A program made the position numbers and the translations under genes. The notes below the pieces were generated by a model that was not told where the DNA came from, did no database searches, and was given only the letters and a program-made list of their open reading frames with translations. Positions 54,701-61,569 of a DNA stretch of 64,000 nucleotides are shown here, one piece after another (positions within the stretch are counted from its first letter, which is position 1; the number at the start of each line of letters is the position of its first letter). Source of the DNA: Hyphomicrobium zavarzinii ATCC 27496 (GTDB taxonomy: Bacteria; Pseudomonadota; Alphaproteobacteria; Rhizobiales; Hyphomicrobiaceae); the NCBI RefSeq assembly GCF_000383415.1, contig NZ_KB911257.1, positions 162,558 to 226,557 of the forward strand, written 5' to 3'.

Positions 54701-55021
54701 TTCCATTTCGCCCCAGGCACCGGCCGGAGTGCCGATGCGCACGCGCAGCTTGGTCTTTCCCTCGCGCCCGACCACCTCTCCGACGCGATCGAGCTGCTGG
54801 GCCATGCGCTCGTTCGTCGAGACGATCTCGTTGAAGGCATCGGCCACCCGCCCCCACAGATCAGGCCAATCGCCCGGCAGCCTCACAGAGAAGTCACCCT
54901 GACGCATGGCCTGGAGATTGTACAAAAGCTCGCCGAGGTGGCCGCTCATGTCCCGGCCGTTCGCGGGCTTTGCGAGGGGGACTTCCTCTGAGGACGCTAC
55001 GCCTGTGCCTAAGTCGGTCAT
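48728..55021 (-). CDS. Giant cytoplasmic poly-HAMP hybrid histidine kinase with three receivers
   Basis: 2097 residues and no membrane helix. Residues 1-123: unit with degenerate HAMP features. 124-1138: eleven tandem units of about 92 residues (each ending WKDLTDSVN...NLT-Q), plus a partial twelfth to about 1190. 1195-1350: GAF domain. 1355-1420: coiled coil. Kinase: His1432 ([17 protein letters not shown]), N box [13 protein letters not shown] boxes DTGIGI and GGTGLGL. Receivers: Asp1759, Asp1881, Asp2028. There is no Hpt. The layout recalls Nik1/Os-1-type osmosensing kinases, here with more repeats. Upstream small membrane proteins and the EcfG-like promoter suggest a stress role. Confidence 0.93.
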   Translation of the reverse strand: MTDLGTGVASSEEVPLAKPANGRDMSGHLGELLYNLQAMRQGDFSVRLPGDWPDLWGRVADAFNEIVSTNERMAQQLDRVGEVVGREGKTKLRVRIGTPAGAWGEMESSINSLIDDLLWPTAEVTRTIRAVAQGDLLQKMRLDVDGRPLAGDFLRSATIVNTMINQLSIFTSEVTRVAREVGTDGKLGGQAQVSEVTGVWKDLTESVNSMASNLTAQVRNIADVTIAVANGDLSKKITVDVRGEILQLKEAINTMVDQLRSFAAEVTRVAREVGTEGRLGGQAVVPGVAGTWKDLTDNVNLLAANLTTQVRNIAEVTTAVARGDLSRKITVDVKGEILELKNTINTMVDQLNAFASEVTRVAREVGTEGRLGGQAQVPGVAGTWKDLTDNVNSMAGNLTNQVRNIAEVATAIAGGDLSKKITVNVSGEILQLKETINTMVDQLNAFAFEVTRVAREVGTEGRLGGQADVRGVAGTWKDLTDSVNSMASNLTTQVRNIAEVSTAIANGDLSKKIAVDVRGEVLELKETINTMVDQLNAFAGEVTRVAREVGTEGKLGGQAVVRGVAGTWKDLTDSVNSMASNLTGQVRNIAEVATAVALGDLSKKITVNVSGEILQLAETINTMVDQLNAFAAEVTRVAREVGTEGKLGGQAQVPGVAGTWKDLTDSVNSMASNLTNQVRNIADVATAIANGDLSRKITVDVRGEILQLKETLNTMVDQLNRFAGEVTRVAREVGTEGRLGGQANVPGVAGTWKDLTDNVNLLAANLTTQVRNIADVTTAVARGDLSRKITVDVRGEILELKATINTMVDQLNAFAGEVTRVAREVGTEGKLGGQAQVPGVAGTWKDLTDSVNFMASNLTAQVRNIAEVATAIAQGDLSKKISVDVRGEILSLKETLNTMVEQLRSFAAEVTRVAREVGTEGRLGGQAVVPGVVAGTWKDLTDSVNSMAGNLTAQVRNIAEVTTAVARGDLSRKITVDVKGEILELKNTINTMVDQLNAFASEVTRVAREVGTEGKLGGQAQVPGVAGTWKDLTDTVNVMAANLTEQVRGIVKVVNAVAGGDLKQRLTVNSKGEVAALAETINDMTDTLAIFADQVTTVAREVGVEGRLGGQANVPGAAGTWKDLTGNVNLLADNLTNQVRAIAEVATAVTEGDLTRSIQVDARGEVAELKDYINTMIDNLRLTTERNTDQDWLKTNLARFTGMLQGQRDLTTVGSRLLSELVPLVRGQQGVIYQMSPDDNQKLKLLGKYADHPDRGYPQTVELGKGFIGQCAVEKQRILVTDIPEDVVPVGAGLLETRPRSIVVLPVVFEEQLKAVLGIASLYEFDKAHLTFLEQLTASIGIVLNSIEATMQTEALLKQSQKLAQELQEQKKELQTTNDQLGQKAQQLAERNVEVEAKNQEIEHARRALEEKATELALTSKYKSEFLANMSHELRTPLNSILILGQQLSENADGNLSDRQVEFARTIHGAGSDLLNLISDILDLSKIESGTVSVDAEELHLPSLLDSIARPFRHEAENRSLSFDVDLSPTLGRSIVTDAKRLQQVLKNLLSNAFKFTESGGVKLTVSSATGGWSYDHPTLNGAPSVIAFEVTDTGIGILPEKQKIIFEAFQQADASTSRKYGGTGLGLAISRELSSLLGGEIQLHSAPGKGSTFTLFLPQKYSAPVSVVADAETVARNRTRLEPPVLRLPERVVETVEDDRDDIASGDAVLLVVEDDPHYARIVADLAKDSGFKVVITQRGADALALANEFNPNAISLDVFLPDMLGWSVLSQLKQNPATRHIPVQLVTLDEDRQHGLAQGAFAFLTKPATTEVLREALERIKEFSANRRRRLLVVEDNPAEQMGIRELLSHEDIDIDTVSNGAECLSYLRVTPVDCVVLDLKLPDMTGFEILETLGDDAELSSIPVVVFTGRELSAEDDQKLHSMARSVVVKGVESPERLLDETALFLHRVVPDLPPEKQRMLERLHRSDDALVGRSALLVDDDARNIFALSSVLERRGMNVLTATNGAEAIECLRESPEISIVLMDIMMPEMDGYETMQAIRAEGKWRRLPIIALTAKAMKGDREKCLEAGASDYLAKPVNTEQLLASLRMWLHR
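51608..54652 (-). repeat. Eleven tandem ~276-bp coding repeats (poly-HAMP array)
   Basis: Protein repeats of 92 residues, numbered from the N-terminus: unit 1 is 94 residues and the most divergent; units 2-8 are exactly 92; unit 9 has one extra Val (VPGVVAGTW); units 10 and 11 are 92. Units 2-10 are nearly identical in protein sequence ([33 protein letters not shown] motifs recur), so the DNA is prone to recombination and assembly error. Confidence 0.9.
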
Positions 55022-55084
55022 CTAGTTGCTCCGAACGAGATACGTATCGGTTGCGTTAAGCGTGGACGAGAGCACGTGCCGTCA

Positions 55085-55357
55085 CTATCCCCGTCGGGGC
55101 TTGTTCTTCAGAACGATTGCGAAGACGATGAGAAAAAACGTGAGGAGCCGCACGAAGTAGTAGACCGGCTCATGCTCCTCCAACGACGGATTGACGCCGA
55201 GATAGAAGCGGCCGATGCCGTCGACACCGAAAGCGACGGCGAACAACAGAAAAAATACGTCCCGCGTCTGCCGCCAGAACTTGAGGAAGAAAAGCGAGGC
55301 CATCAGAGAGGCCATCGCCACGGCACCGAGCAGAACGGAGTTGACCTGATCGTTCAT
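55085..55357 (-). CDS. Small membrane protein, DUF5985-like (second of pair)
   Basis: 90 residues with three hydrophobic segments (SVLLGAVAMASLMASLFFLK, FFLLFAVAFGVDGIGRF, LLTFFLIVFAIVLKN), the last followed by a basic tail. It resembles DUF5985 proteins and the gene just upstream. The start at 55357 overlaps the preceding stop (ATGA). Function unknown; its fixed place before a giant soluble hybrid kinase suggests a membrane partner or anchor for signalling. Confidence 0.78.
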   Translation of the reverse strand: MNDQVNSVLLGAVAMASLMASLFFLKFWRQTRDVFFLLFAVAFGVDGIGRFYLGVNPSLEEHEPVYYFVRLLTFFLIVFAIVLKNKPRRG

Positions 55358-55614
55358 TCCGAATCCCACACCAAGCCATAGAGGAGGATCATCATCGCGC
55401 CGAGCGCGCTCGCCGTGCGCCACAACGAAAGGTCACCATCGGGAATGACAAGCTTGTCGATCACCAGCAGAAGATTGTTGATGGTGAGGCCCGCGAAGCA
55501 AAGTCCGCTCCAGAGCAGCAGGCGGTAGCCGCTCTTCGCGTAAGCATTCAGCAAGAGGTACGTGCACAAGAGGGCCGTCATGGCACAGAGGCTGTAGATG
55601 GTCGCGACGATCAT
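55354..55614 (-). CDS. Small membrane protein, DUF5985-like (first of pair)
   Basis: 86 residues, three hydrophobic segments (TIYSLCAMTALLCTYLLLN, LLLWSGLCFAGLTINNLLLV, TASALGAMMILLYGLVW). Start overlaps the stop of the winged-helix gene and stop overlaps the next DUF5985-like gene, so three genes are translationally coupled. The two small proteins could form a heteromeric membrane unit; this is inference from pairing alone. Confidence 0.78.
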   Translation of the reverse strand: MIVATIYSLCAMTALLCTYLLLNAYAKSGYRLLLWSGLCFAGLTINNLLLVIDKLVIPDGDLSLWRTASALGAMMILLYGLVWDSE

Positions 55615-55991
55615 CCACGGTCCTTTCTCAGTTTGAACGCATTGGCGAACTCCCGAATTCGGCGCGGCTTCGAGTGGATTATGTTGGTAACGGCGATGAG
55701 GTTGCTCTTGTAGGTCTCGGCCAGACGCGCCACCATTTGCTCAATCTCCGGAGAACGAGGGGCATACCGGTATATTCCGTCCCCGCACGCGAGCAGTCCG
55801 TCGTTGCACAGATTGGCAAGGATCTCCTCCGTGCTCTGCTCTGAGATATAGAGTCGTCTGGCCGTGGAGGTGACATCCCAAACCTCTTCCTCGTGGCGGC
55901 GTAGAAGAAGCAGAGCCTCTATCTGGGCGATCGAATCGATGTGCCTCAGGATGAAGTCCTGAAGATCCAGAGGTACTGGGCTCTCCGACAT
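55611..55991 (-). CDS. Winged-helix-like regulatory protein at the head of the signalling operon
   Basis: 126 residues, helical, with a winged-helix-like region: LQDFILRHIDSIAQIEALLLL, then VWDVTSTARRLYISEQSTEEILANLCNDGLLACG, resembling a MarR/transcription factor-type fold. It lacks any catalytic motif. First gene of an operon with two small membrane proteins and the poly-HAMP kinase. I start at ATG 55991; the open frame runs further up but that part looks non-coding and contains the promoter-like element. Confidence 0.75.
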   Translation of the reverse strand: MSESPVPLDLQDFILRHIDSIAQIEALLLLRRHEEEVWDVTSTARRLYISEQSTEEILANLCNDGLLACGDGIYRYAPRSPEIEQMVARLAETYKSNLIAVTNIIHSKPRRIREFANAFKLRKDRG

Positions 55992-56013
55992 TGCTCTTCT
56001 GGACTCACCCCTT

Positions 56014-56045
56014 TGTGCTGCGTGATAGGTGTGCTGCGTGATAGG
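56014..56045. repeat. 16-bp perfect tandem duplication in the operon leader
   Basis: TGTGCTGCGTGATAGG occurs twice in succession (56014-56029 and 56030-56045), 23-54 bp before the winged-helix gene start. It falls in the probable untranslated leader downstream of the EcfG-like promoter and may alter leader structure. Confidence 0.7.
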
Positions 56046-56147
56046 CAAACTGCGCCAGCCGATGTGACAGTCATCGGCCAGGCTCAGCGGACGGATCGAC
56101 AAAAAAAGTCTTGCTCTCGTGCACCCCGATAGCGGCGAACTCAGCAA

Positions 56148-56172
56148 AACGCGGCACGGGCGCGAAGGTTCC
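56148..56172 (-). promoter_or_regulatory. EcfG (general stress sigma factor) type promoter
   Basis: On the minus strand GGAAC (56172-56168), a 16-bp spacer, and CGTT (56151-56148) match the alphaproteobacterial EcfG consensus GGAAC-N16/17-CGTT exactly, about 157 bp upstream of the first gene of the signalling operon. The remaining part of 55992-56374 holds no gene. Confidence 0.65.
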
Positions 56173-56374
56173 CATCTGAGGCCGAAGAAAATTGGAGCCG
56201 CCGGCGGCGGTGCTACGAGGCCGTCATCTTGACCTCTGCTGGAGCACTCTTTCGCCAGATCCTGGCCTCTAACGGATGATTGCAAAACGCAGCGAGCCCG
56301 CCACCCCAAAGGGGTGCTGGCTCACTGATCGTGACGTCTTTGAAAAGGGTGCGCGGGGCCGGACGCGGAATGCT

Positions 56375-57106
56375 CTAGAAGAGATCCATCCAGCGGTTCA
56401 CTACGCGCTCACCAAACGCGCGCTGAGCAGCGTCGAACTGCGCGAACTCGCGGTCCATCCTCGCAGCCATGTCCGCGATCTCCGCCTCGGAATGGCCGGT
56501 CTCGGACGAGAGTTCCCTGCGAAGCCAGATGTCCACGACCTCGCGCTCGGCTTCGAAGTGGCACTGGAAGCCATAGGTCTTCGCACCCACGCGATACACC
56601 TGATTTGGAATATTGTCGCCGTGCATCAGGTGAACGGCCCCCGGCGGTAACGCCAGCGTGTCGTTGTGCATCTCAAAAAGCGGAATGCTCTCGGGTGTAT
56701 CGTGGAGCAGCGCATCCGATGCGGCTTCGGGCTTTACCCTGAGCTCCGTGAACCCGAACTCGAAGAAGCCTTGCGGCATCGCACCGCCGCCCAATGCGCA
56801 AGCGATGCTTTGCGCGCCGAGGCAGGATCCGAATACCGGCTTTTCGTCCTCGTGAAACGCGCGGATCGTCCGGAACAGGCCGTCGAAATAATCTGCATAG
56901 CGCGGATCGTGAGCACCGATCTCGCCGCCGAACACGATCAGCCCGTCAAACTGCTTCGTTTGTTCGGGGAGCGCGTCGCCCTTCAACCTGAACGACCAGT
57001 GGAGGTCGGCCCCCCGATCCTGCACGACTTTTCCGATGCATCCTGTTTCTTCGACACCGGCCATGCCGCCGGGCATGATGGCGAGAATCTTCACGGGAAC
57101 GGTCAC
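56375..57106 (-). CDS. Class-I glutamine amidotransferase-like hydrolase
   Basis: 243 residues of the GATase1 fold with the catalytic triad: nucleophile Cys95 (FGSCLGAQSIACALGG), His183 and Glu185 (FQCHFEAE). No synthetase domain is attached. Stand-alone relatives include hydrolases that cleave gamma-glutamyl amides (PuuD, IpuF, and the AtdA2/TdnT-type proteins of aniline clusters). Co-location with a glutamine-synthetase-like ligase 2 kb away makes that role plausible; GMP synthase-like annotation is the cautious alternative. Last gene of this minus-strand cluster. Confidence 0.85.
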   Translation of the reverse strand: MTVPVKILAIMPGGMAGVEETGCIGKVVQDRGADLHWSFRLKGDALPEQTKQFDGLIVFGGEIGAHDPRYADYFDGLFRTIRAFHEDEKPVFGSCLGAQSIACALGGGAMPQGFFEFGFTELRVKPEAASDALLHDTPESIPLFEMHNDTLALPPGAVHLMHGDNIPNQVYRVGAKTYGFQCHFEAEREVVDIWLRRELSSETGHSEAEIADMAARMDREFAQFDAAQRAFGERVVNRWMDLF

Positions 57107-57158
57107 CAGGGTCTTCCAGCTCTCGAATGAAGGATCGCCTCTCGGCGACGCGTGGTCT

Positions 57159-57947
57159 CTACTTTTTCGATTTCGCGGGCTTCGGCATGAGGTTGTACAA
57201 ACTCACGCGCGTCGCCTCGATGTGCATTTTCATGCGCTGCGCGGCAAGCTCACTGTTCTGGCTCTCGATCGCCGCGTAGATACCCTGATGATGATCGTTC
57301 GCGCGATCCTCCAGGCGGTTGAACACCTTTCCGACGGGCAGGAACATCGCCGCGCGCGATTGCTCGACCGCCTCGAAAAGAAAATGGTTCATGGACGCTT
57401 CGGCGATGGCGAGATGAAACTCGGAGTCGCAGGCGAAGAAGCGTGCGATGTTGGAGATGTTCGCGCGGCTTTCCTTGTTCGCACACAGCGCATCCATTTC
57501 GGTGAGCGCGCTGCGCAGGCGGGCGAGATGCTTCTTGTCGCGCCGCACGGCCGCGAGCGAAGCTGCAGCGCATTCGTTCGCCAGCCTGTATTCGAAGAGG
57601 CTGTCGAGAAGACCCCTCTGGGTCTCCATGTAGGCCTCGATCTCCGCATTGTTCAGCCGGTTCTGGCCGAGCACGATGAGACCTCCCGCAGCGCCGCGCT
57701 TGACCGCGAGCAATCCCTCGCCTTCGAGTACGCGGATCGCCTCGCGGATCGTCGTTCTAGATACGAGCATCTGCGTGGCCAAATCCCGCTCGGGAGGGAG
57801 CTTGTCTCCCGGCATGAAGCGGCCGAGGAAAATTGCCTTGCGAAGCTGCTCGACGACCAGCTCGTAAGTCGCTGTGGCCCTGATGGAGCCGATCGAATGA
57901 TCCGGCTGTTTAACGGGAGCAGAGGGGTTCACGTGTTTTGCTCTCAT
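57159..57947 (-). CDS. GntR/FadR-family (FCD) transcriptional regulator
   Basis: 262 residues: an N-terminal winged helix (LRKAIFLGRFMPGDKLPPER, SRTTIREAIRVLEGEGLL) followed by an FCD ligand-binding domain (about 115-240) with the helical metal-site pattern (ACDSEFHLAIAEAS, NHFLFEAV, DDHHQGIYAAIE-type His residues). It likely represses the neighbouring catabolic genes until an acidic metabolite binds. A near-perfect 19-bp palindrome lies 46 bp upstream of the ATG. Confidence 0.9.
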   Translation of the reverse strand: MRAKHVNPSAPVKQPDHSIGSIRATATYELVVEQLRKAIFLGRFMPGDKLPPERDLATQMLVSRTTIREAIRVLEGEGLLAVKRGAAGGLIVLGQNRLNNAEIEAYMETQRGLLDSLFEYRLANECAAASLAAVRRDKKHLARLRSALTEMDALCANKESRANISNIARFFACDSEFHLAIAEASMNHFLFEAVEQSRAAMFLPVGKVFNRLEDRANDHHQGIYAAIESQNSELAAQRMKMHIEATRVSLYNLMPKPAKSKK

Positions 57948-57992
57948 TGTCTATGCGCGCGCTTTGTGCACATGCACAATGATATAGCACCT

Positions 57993-58011
57993 ATTGGACC
58001 AATGGTCTAAT
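57993..58011. promoter_or_regulatory. Candidate operator of the GntR-family regulator
   Basis: ATT-g-GACCA-A-TGGTC-t-AAT, an imperfect 19-bp palindrome with an 11-bp perfect core GACCAATGGTC (57997-58007). Size, symmetry and position fit sites bound by FadR/VanR-type GntR proteins. Confidence 0.5.
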
Positions 58012-58107
58012 GATTGATTGGTTGCTCTTAGCCTGTGACGATGTGCCCATTGAGGTCAATCAGTTTCGAAAAGCAATTCAAGTTTTTTGCTAAGAGAAAG
58101 AGAAACG

Positions 58108-58134
58108 GCATCAGGCGGATTTTCCGCCTAATGC
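58108..58134 (-). terminator. Hairpin overlapping the hydrolase stop codon
   Basis: GCATTAGGCGGA and TCCGCCTGATGC, 12-bp arms with one mismatch, loop AAA, enclose the last codons and the TGA of the alpha/beta hydrolase gene. A T/C-rich stretch follows (CGTTTCTCTTTCTC). It probably ends the liv-GS-hydrolase transcript, separating it from the GntR gene. Confidence 0.6.
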
Positions 58135-59058
58135 TTCGGCCATATGACGGGCGCACTCGCCGAGCGCCGCGTCTGCTTCCGGCAAAAGACCGCGAAGCGA
58201 AACGAAGCCATGGATCATGTCCTCGTAGCATTTGTGCTTCACCTCGACACCGCTTGCCGCGAGCTTGCGAGCGAAGTCCTGACCCTCATCACGCAGGGGA
58301 TCGAAACCGGCGGTGATGACCAGGGCTTGCGGCAGCCGCGATAGATCTTTCGCGAGCAGCGGAGAGGCCAGCTCGTTGCCTCCGTCACCGTTGGGGCCAA
58401 GGTAGCTCGCGATATAGAAGGGCATGCTGTTCAGGAGGTAGCCCTTCGAGTAGAGGCGCTTCGACTCGTTCTGGCTCGTGAGGTCCGTCACCGGGTAGAT
58501 GAGAAGCTGATACCTGATTTTCGGGCCGCCTTTGTCCCGGGCCTGGAGGCAGGCCGCGATTGCAACGTTGCCGCCCGCGCTGTCGCCGCCGACTGCGATC
58601 CGATCCGGATCGACGCCGAAGGCGGCTGCGTTGGCGCTCATGTATTCAGCGACCGCGTAGGCATCGTGTGCTGCCGCGGGGAAGGGGTTTTCCGGGGCCA
58701 GCCGATAGGCCGGCGACACGACGAGACAGCCGGCCTTGCTGGCGAGAACCCGGCAAATGGAATCGTGCGTGTCGATGTCGCCGCGGATGAAGCCGCCACC
58801 GTGGTAGTAGATCAGAAGGGGGCGCTTTTCACCGACGAGCCCCTCCGGCTGATAGGCCCGCGCGGGGATGGATCCTGCGGGGCCTGGTATTTCGAATTCC
58901 CAGACGCGCCCCATATGGGGGGCCGGCGCATCCACGCCCGCCATATCTCCCTTCCACTCTTTTCTCGCCTCGTTCGGATCCTGCACCTCCACCGGAACGG
59001 CATTGGGGTTTTCAGGCTGAGACAGGATGTTTTTCAGGGTGGGGTGCAATTCGCTCAT
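58111..59058 (-). CDS. Alpha/beta hydrolase, hormone-sensitive-lipase family
   Basis: 315 residues with oxyanion-hole motif HGGGF (86-90), nucleophile Ser160 in GGDSAGGNVA, Asp in AGFDPLRDEG and His in MIHGFVSL. Cytoplasmic esterase or amidase of unknown substrate. The real start is ATG 59058; the frame continues upstream only as a shadow of the GS-like gene. It ends the operon of liv, the Cys-rich protein and the GS-like gene, so it probably acts on an intermediate of that pathway. Confidence 0.88.
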   Translation of the reverse strand: MSELHPTLKNILSQPENPNAVPVEVQDPNEARKEWKGDMAGVDAPAPHMGRVWEFEIPGPAGSIPARAYQPEGLVGEKRPLLIYYHGGGFIRGDIDTHDSICRVLASKAGCLVVSPAYRLAPENPFPAAAHDAYAVAEYMSANAAAFGVDPDRIAVGGDSAGGNVAIAACLQARDKGGPKIRYQLLIYPVTDLTSQNESKRLYSKGYLLNSMPFYIASYLGPNGDGGNELASPLLAKDLSRLPQALVITAGFDPLRDEGQDFARKLAASGVEVKHKCYEDMIHGFVSLRGLLPEADAALGECARHMAEALGGKSA

Positions 59059-59111
59059 AAGGGGACCACGTAGATTGTCGTTGAAGGAAACTGAAAGCGA
59101 GAAACGCGGGC

Positions 59112-60473
59112 TCAAACCGTCTTGAAGTAGCGCTTCAGCTCGTACGGCGTGACCTGCTCGGCCTGCCACGCCAGCCAGTGCTGCCACTCGATGTCCCGAG
59201 AGGCCGCGTAGTGCTCGACGAAGGCGCTGCCCAGGTAATCCTTGGCGATCTCGGAATTGCGGAACATCTCGGTCGCTTCGGGCAAGGAGGACGGCAGGCG
59301 CGCCCAATTGGGATCGAGCGCGGCATTGCCTTCCGCGCCTGCGAGCGGCGCGAGCTTGCTCGTCAGTCCCAGGTGACCGCCGGCGAGCATGGCCGCAAGG
59401 ACCAGATACATATTGGTATCGGCGCCCGGCACGCGATGCTCGAAACGGAAAGCGTTGCGGCCCGGCTGGCGGATGGCGCGCAGCGCGGCACTCCGGTTGT
59501 CGTAACCCCAGGATGCATTCTCCGGCGACCAGGACTTGTAGTCGAACCGGCGGTACGAGTTGACGTTCGGCCGGAACAGGATCGAGAACTCCGGCATCGT
59601 CTTGATGAGGCCGGCCGCGTAGCTCAGCGCCGGGTCCGACATTGTGGTCCGCGCGGGATCGAAGAACGCGTTCTGCCCGTTCTGCCAAAGGCTCTGGTGC
59701 ACATGGCCGCCGGACCCGGACTCGCCGATCTTCCATTTGGCCATGAACGTCGCGACCAAGCCACGCTCCGCACAGAGCGCGCGGAAATAGGATTTGGCGC
59801 GCGTTGCATTGTCGGCTGCTGCGACAGCCCCGGCAGGCGCGAGCGCGAACTCCAAGGCGCCGAACCCGAGCTCGGTGTGGAACGCTTCCACCTCCACGCC
59901 CGCGCCGCGCATCCGCTGCATGAAAGCGCATGCCAGCTCGCGCACGCCGTCCGATTCCGCAAGCCGATAGGCATTGTGCATGGCGCCGAGGGGCTTCATC
60001 TCGTGATGGCGGCCTTCCGCCATAAGCCCCTCGTCCGCATGCATGACGAATGCTTCGAACTCGATGCCGAACATGGGTTCGTAGCCCGTCTCCTGGAAGC
60101 GGGACGCCACCTTCTTCAGGACGGACCTCGGCGCGAGCGGATAAGGCGAGCCGTCGGGATTGTACATGTCGTAAATGACGGCGGCGGTGTTCTCGCGCCA
60201 ATTGAGGGGCACGGCCGTGTCCGGATCCGGACGGGCCTTCATGTCGGGGAAGCCGTTGTCGAAGGAGCTGTGCCTCGTCACCCAGACGTCGTCGACCGGC
60301 GTAAACTGATAAACGATGGTGCAGAAAGCGCCTTGCGAATCCGGCTTCACCTTCGCGGCCGGCAGGAACTTGCCGCGGAGCGCGCCGTCTAGATCGACGG
60401 TCTCCATCTGCACGAACTCTATTCCCTGCTCCGGCAGGCTTCCCAAATCCAGTCGCTTGGCTGGCGCGGCCAT
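59112..60473 (-). CDS. Glutamine synthetase-like ligase (probable gamma-glutamyl-amine synthetase)
   Basis: 453 residues of the GS fold, ATP-dependent ligation of glutamate to an amine. Visible: the Glu/metal segment GIEFEAFVMH near residue 140, GGHVHQSLW near 260, the ATP-site segment NVNSYRRFDYKSWSPENASW and the FRFEHRVPGADTNMYLVLAA block near 345. It lacks the adenylylation-loop context of a housekeeping GlnA and sits in a catabolic operon with an amidotransferase-like hydrolase. This points to gamma-glutamylation of an amine, as in PuuA, IpuC and AtdA1. The amine is unknown. Confidence 0.87.
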   Translation of the reverse strand: MAAPAKRLDLGSLPEQGIEFVQMETVDLDGALRGKFLPAAKVKPDSQGAFCTIVYQFTPVDDVWVTRHSSFDNGFPDMKARPDPDTAVPLNWRENTAAVIYDMYNPDGSPYPLAPRSVLKKVASRFQETGYEPMFGIEFEAFVMHADEGLMAEGRHHEMKPLGAMHNAYRLAESDGVRELACAFMQRMRGAGVEVEAFHTELGFGALEFALAPAGAVAAADNATRAKSYFRALCAERGLVATFMAKWKIGESGSGGHVHQSLWQNGQNAFFDPARTTMSDPALSYAAGLIKTMPEFSILFRPNVNSYRRFDYKSWSPENASWGYDNRSAALRAIRQPGRNAFRFEHRVPGADTNMYLVLAAMLAGGHLGLTSKLAPLAGAEGNAALDPNWARLPSSLPEATEMFRNSEIAKDYLGSAFVEHYAASRDIEWQHWLAWQAEQVTPYELKRYFKTV

Positions 60474-60495
60474 TCTTGATCCCAGCTTTCCGTTT

Positions 60496-61569
60496 CTATT
60501 TCTTCTGTGCGGCGCCGCCGATATGGGCGGGTTTCGTCATGCCTACCCGCTCGTAAATCGACTGCGGCACCAGCTTCGGATCCTTGTAGACGTACCAGGT
60601 GCACTTCCCGCCGGCTTTGGCATCAGGCCACGTGGGCGGATCGACGACACGCGTCGGATAGCCGAACCTGCGCATCGGCATGCGCTCGTTCAGCGCGCAA
60701 CAGTGAACGCAGTAGAGGCACACGCCCTTCTTGTTCCAGGCCCACTCGTGCTCGGATGTGGTGACACCGAAGCCGTAAGGCGGCTCCATGCGCGGCGGCA
60801 GGCCGGTGTCCGGATCATCGCGATAGGTGCGCCCGCCGGAGCCGCACGGATCGAAGCGCATCCCCCAGCGGTCCTCCTCCTCGAACACTTCGATGGTGCC
60901 GAGGCGTCCGGGCCCGCTCAGGTGCCCCCGCAGGCCTTCGAGCGCATAGTGCATCAGAAGGTCGAACGAGCGCGGCCAGGGATTGTTGTCCACGTCGTAA
61001 CGCACATAGTAGGCGTACATCGGCGCCATGAGCGCATCCCACAGCTCACCGATACAGCTTTCTCCGATCTGCTTGGCCGCGACGTCGACAAGGCCGTAGA
61101 CCCAATCGCATTTTCTATCGTGGGTGTCGCGCCAGAGCTGGCGTGCCTGCTCGAGTTCGGCGCTCGCCTGATCGGCATGACCCGCCACGCACGACGACGC
61201 GCACGCTTCGATCAGCGCGTTGTAGCGCGCCCAGCCGGCCTCGGGATCGAACTCCGTGCCGTCGGCGTTCTTCACCAGATCGCGGATGCGGCGCTCCTCG
61301 GCGTCGATCACCTGGGTCGCGACACCGCGCGCTTCGAGAAACGCCCGTATCTCGACGATCCAATCCCGATAGAGCTCGTGCGCCTCGACCGCCTCGCGGA
61401 TGGTATAGCGCGCAAGCTCGGCCGCGTCCTGGAAGCGACCTTCGGCGAGAGCCTTGTCAGCCAGCACGTACGTAGAGGCCGCGTGATCCAGATATCCGCC
61501 TCGACGGATCTCGTAGCCGATGGCTTCGTGATGAACCAGCGGCGAGGCGCTTTCCCGGCTTCCTGTCAT
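60496..61569 (-). CDS. Unrecognised Cys-rich protein in the GS-like/liv operon
   Basis: 357 residues, no signal peptide and no membrane segment. The N-terminal two thirds are helical (RDWIVEIRAFLEARGVATQ and similar). Residues 235-330 form a Cys-rich part: FDPCGSGGRT (Cys242), then CLYCVHCC (Cys284, 287, 290, 291) and KCTWYVY (Cys323), suggesting a bound zinc or iron-sulfur centre. I do not recognise a family with a known activity. It overlaps livM by 4 bp and precedes the GS-like gene by 22 bp, so it belongs to the same pathway; an enzyme acting on the imported compound is possible. Confidence 0.8.
   Translation of the reverse strand: MTGSRESASPLVHHEAIGYEIRRGGYLDHAASTYVLADKALAEGRFQDAAELARYTIREAVEAHELYRDWIVEIRAFLEARGVATQVIDAEERRIRDLVKNADGTEFDPEAGWARYNALIEACASSCVAGHADQASAELEQARQLWRDTHDRKCDWVYGLVDVAAKQIGESCIGELWDALMAPMYAYYVRYDVDNNPWPRSFDLLMHYALEGLRGHLSGPGRLGTIEVFEEEDRWGMRFDPCGSGGRTYRDDPDTGLPPRMEPPYGFGVTTSEHEWAWNKKGVCLYCVHCCALNERMPMRRFGYPTRVVDPPTWPDAKAGGKCTWYVYKDPKLVPQSIYERVGMTKPAHIGGAAQKK

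Noticed and set aside
53348-54991. Plus-strand frames opposite the HAMP array, themselves repetitive
   Set aside because: Their repeats only mirror the 276-bp coding repeats of the kinase gene; composition (Arg, His, Asp, Leu) is typical of antisense frames.
49045-55021. The 276-bp repeats considered as a CRISPR array or mobile element
   Set aside because: They are in-frame coding repeats of a protein domain without spacers, inverted ends or a transposase.
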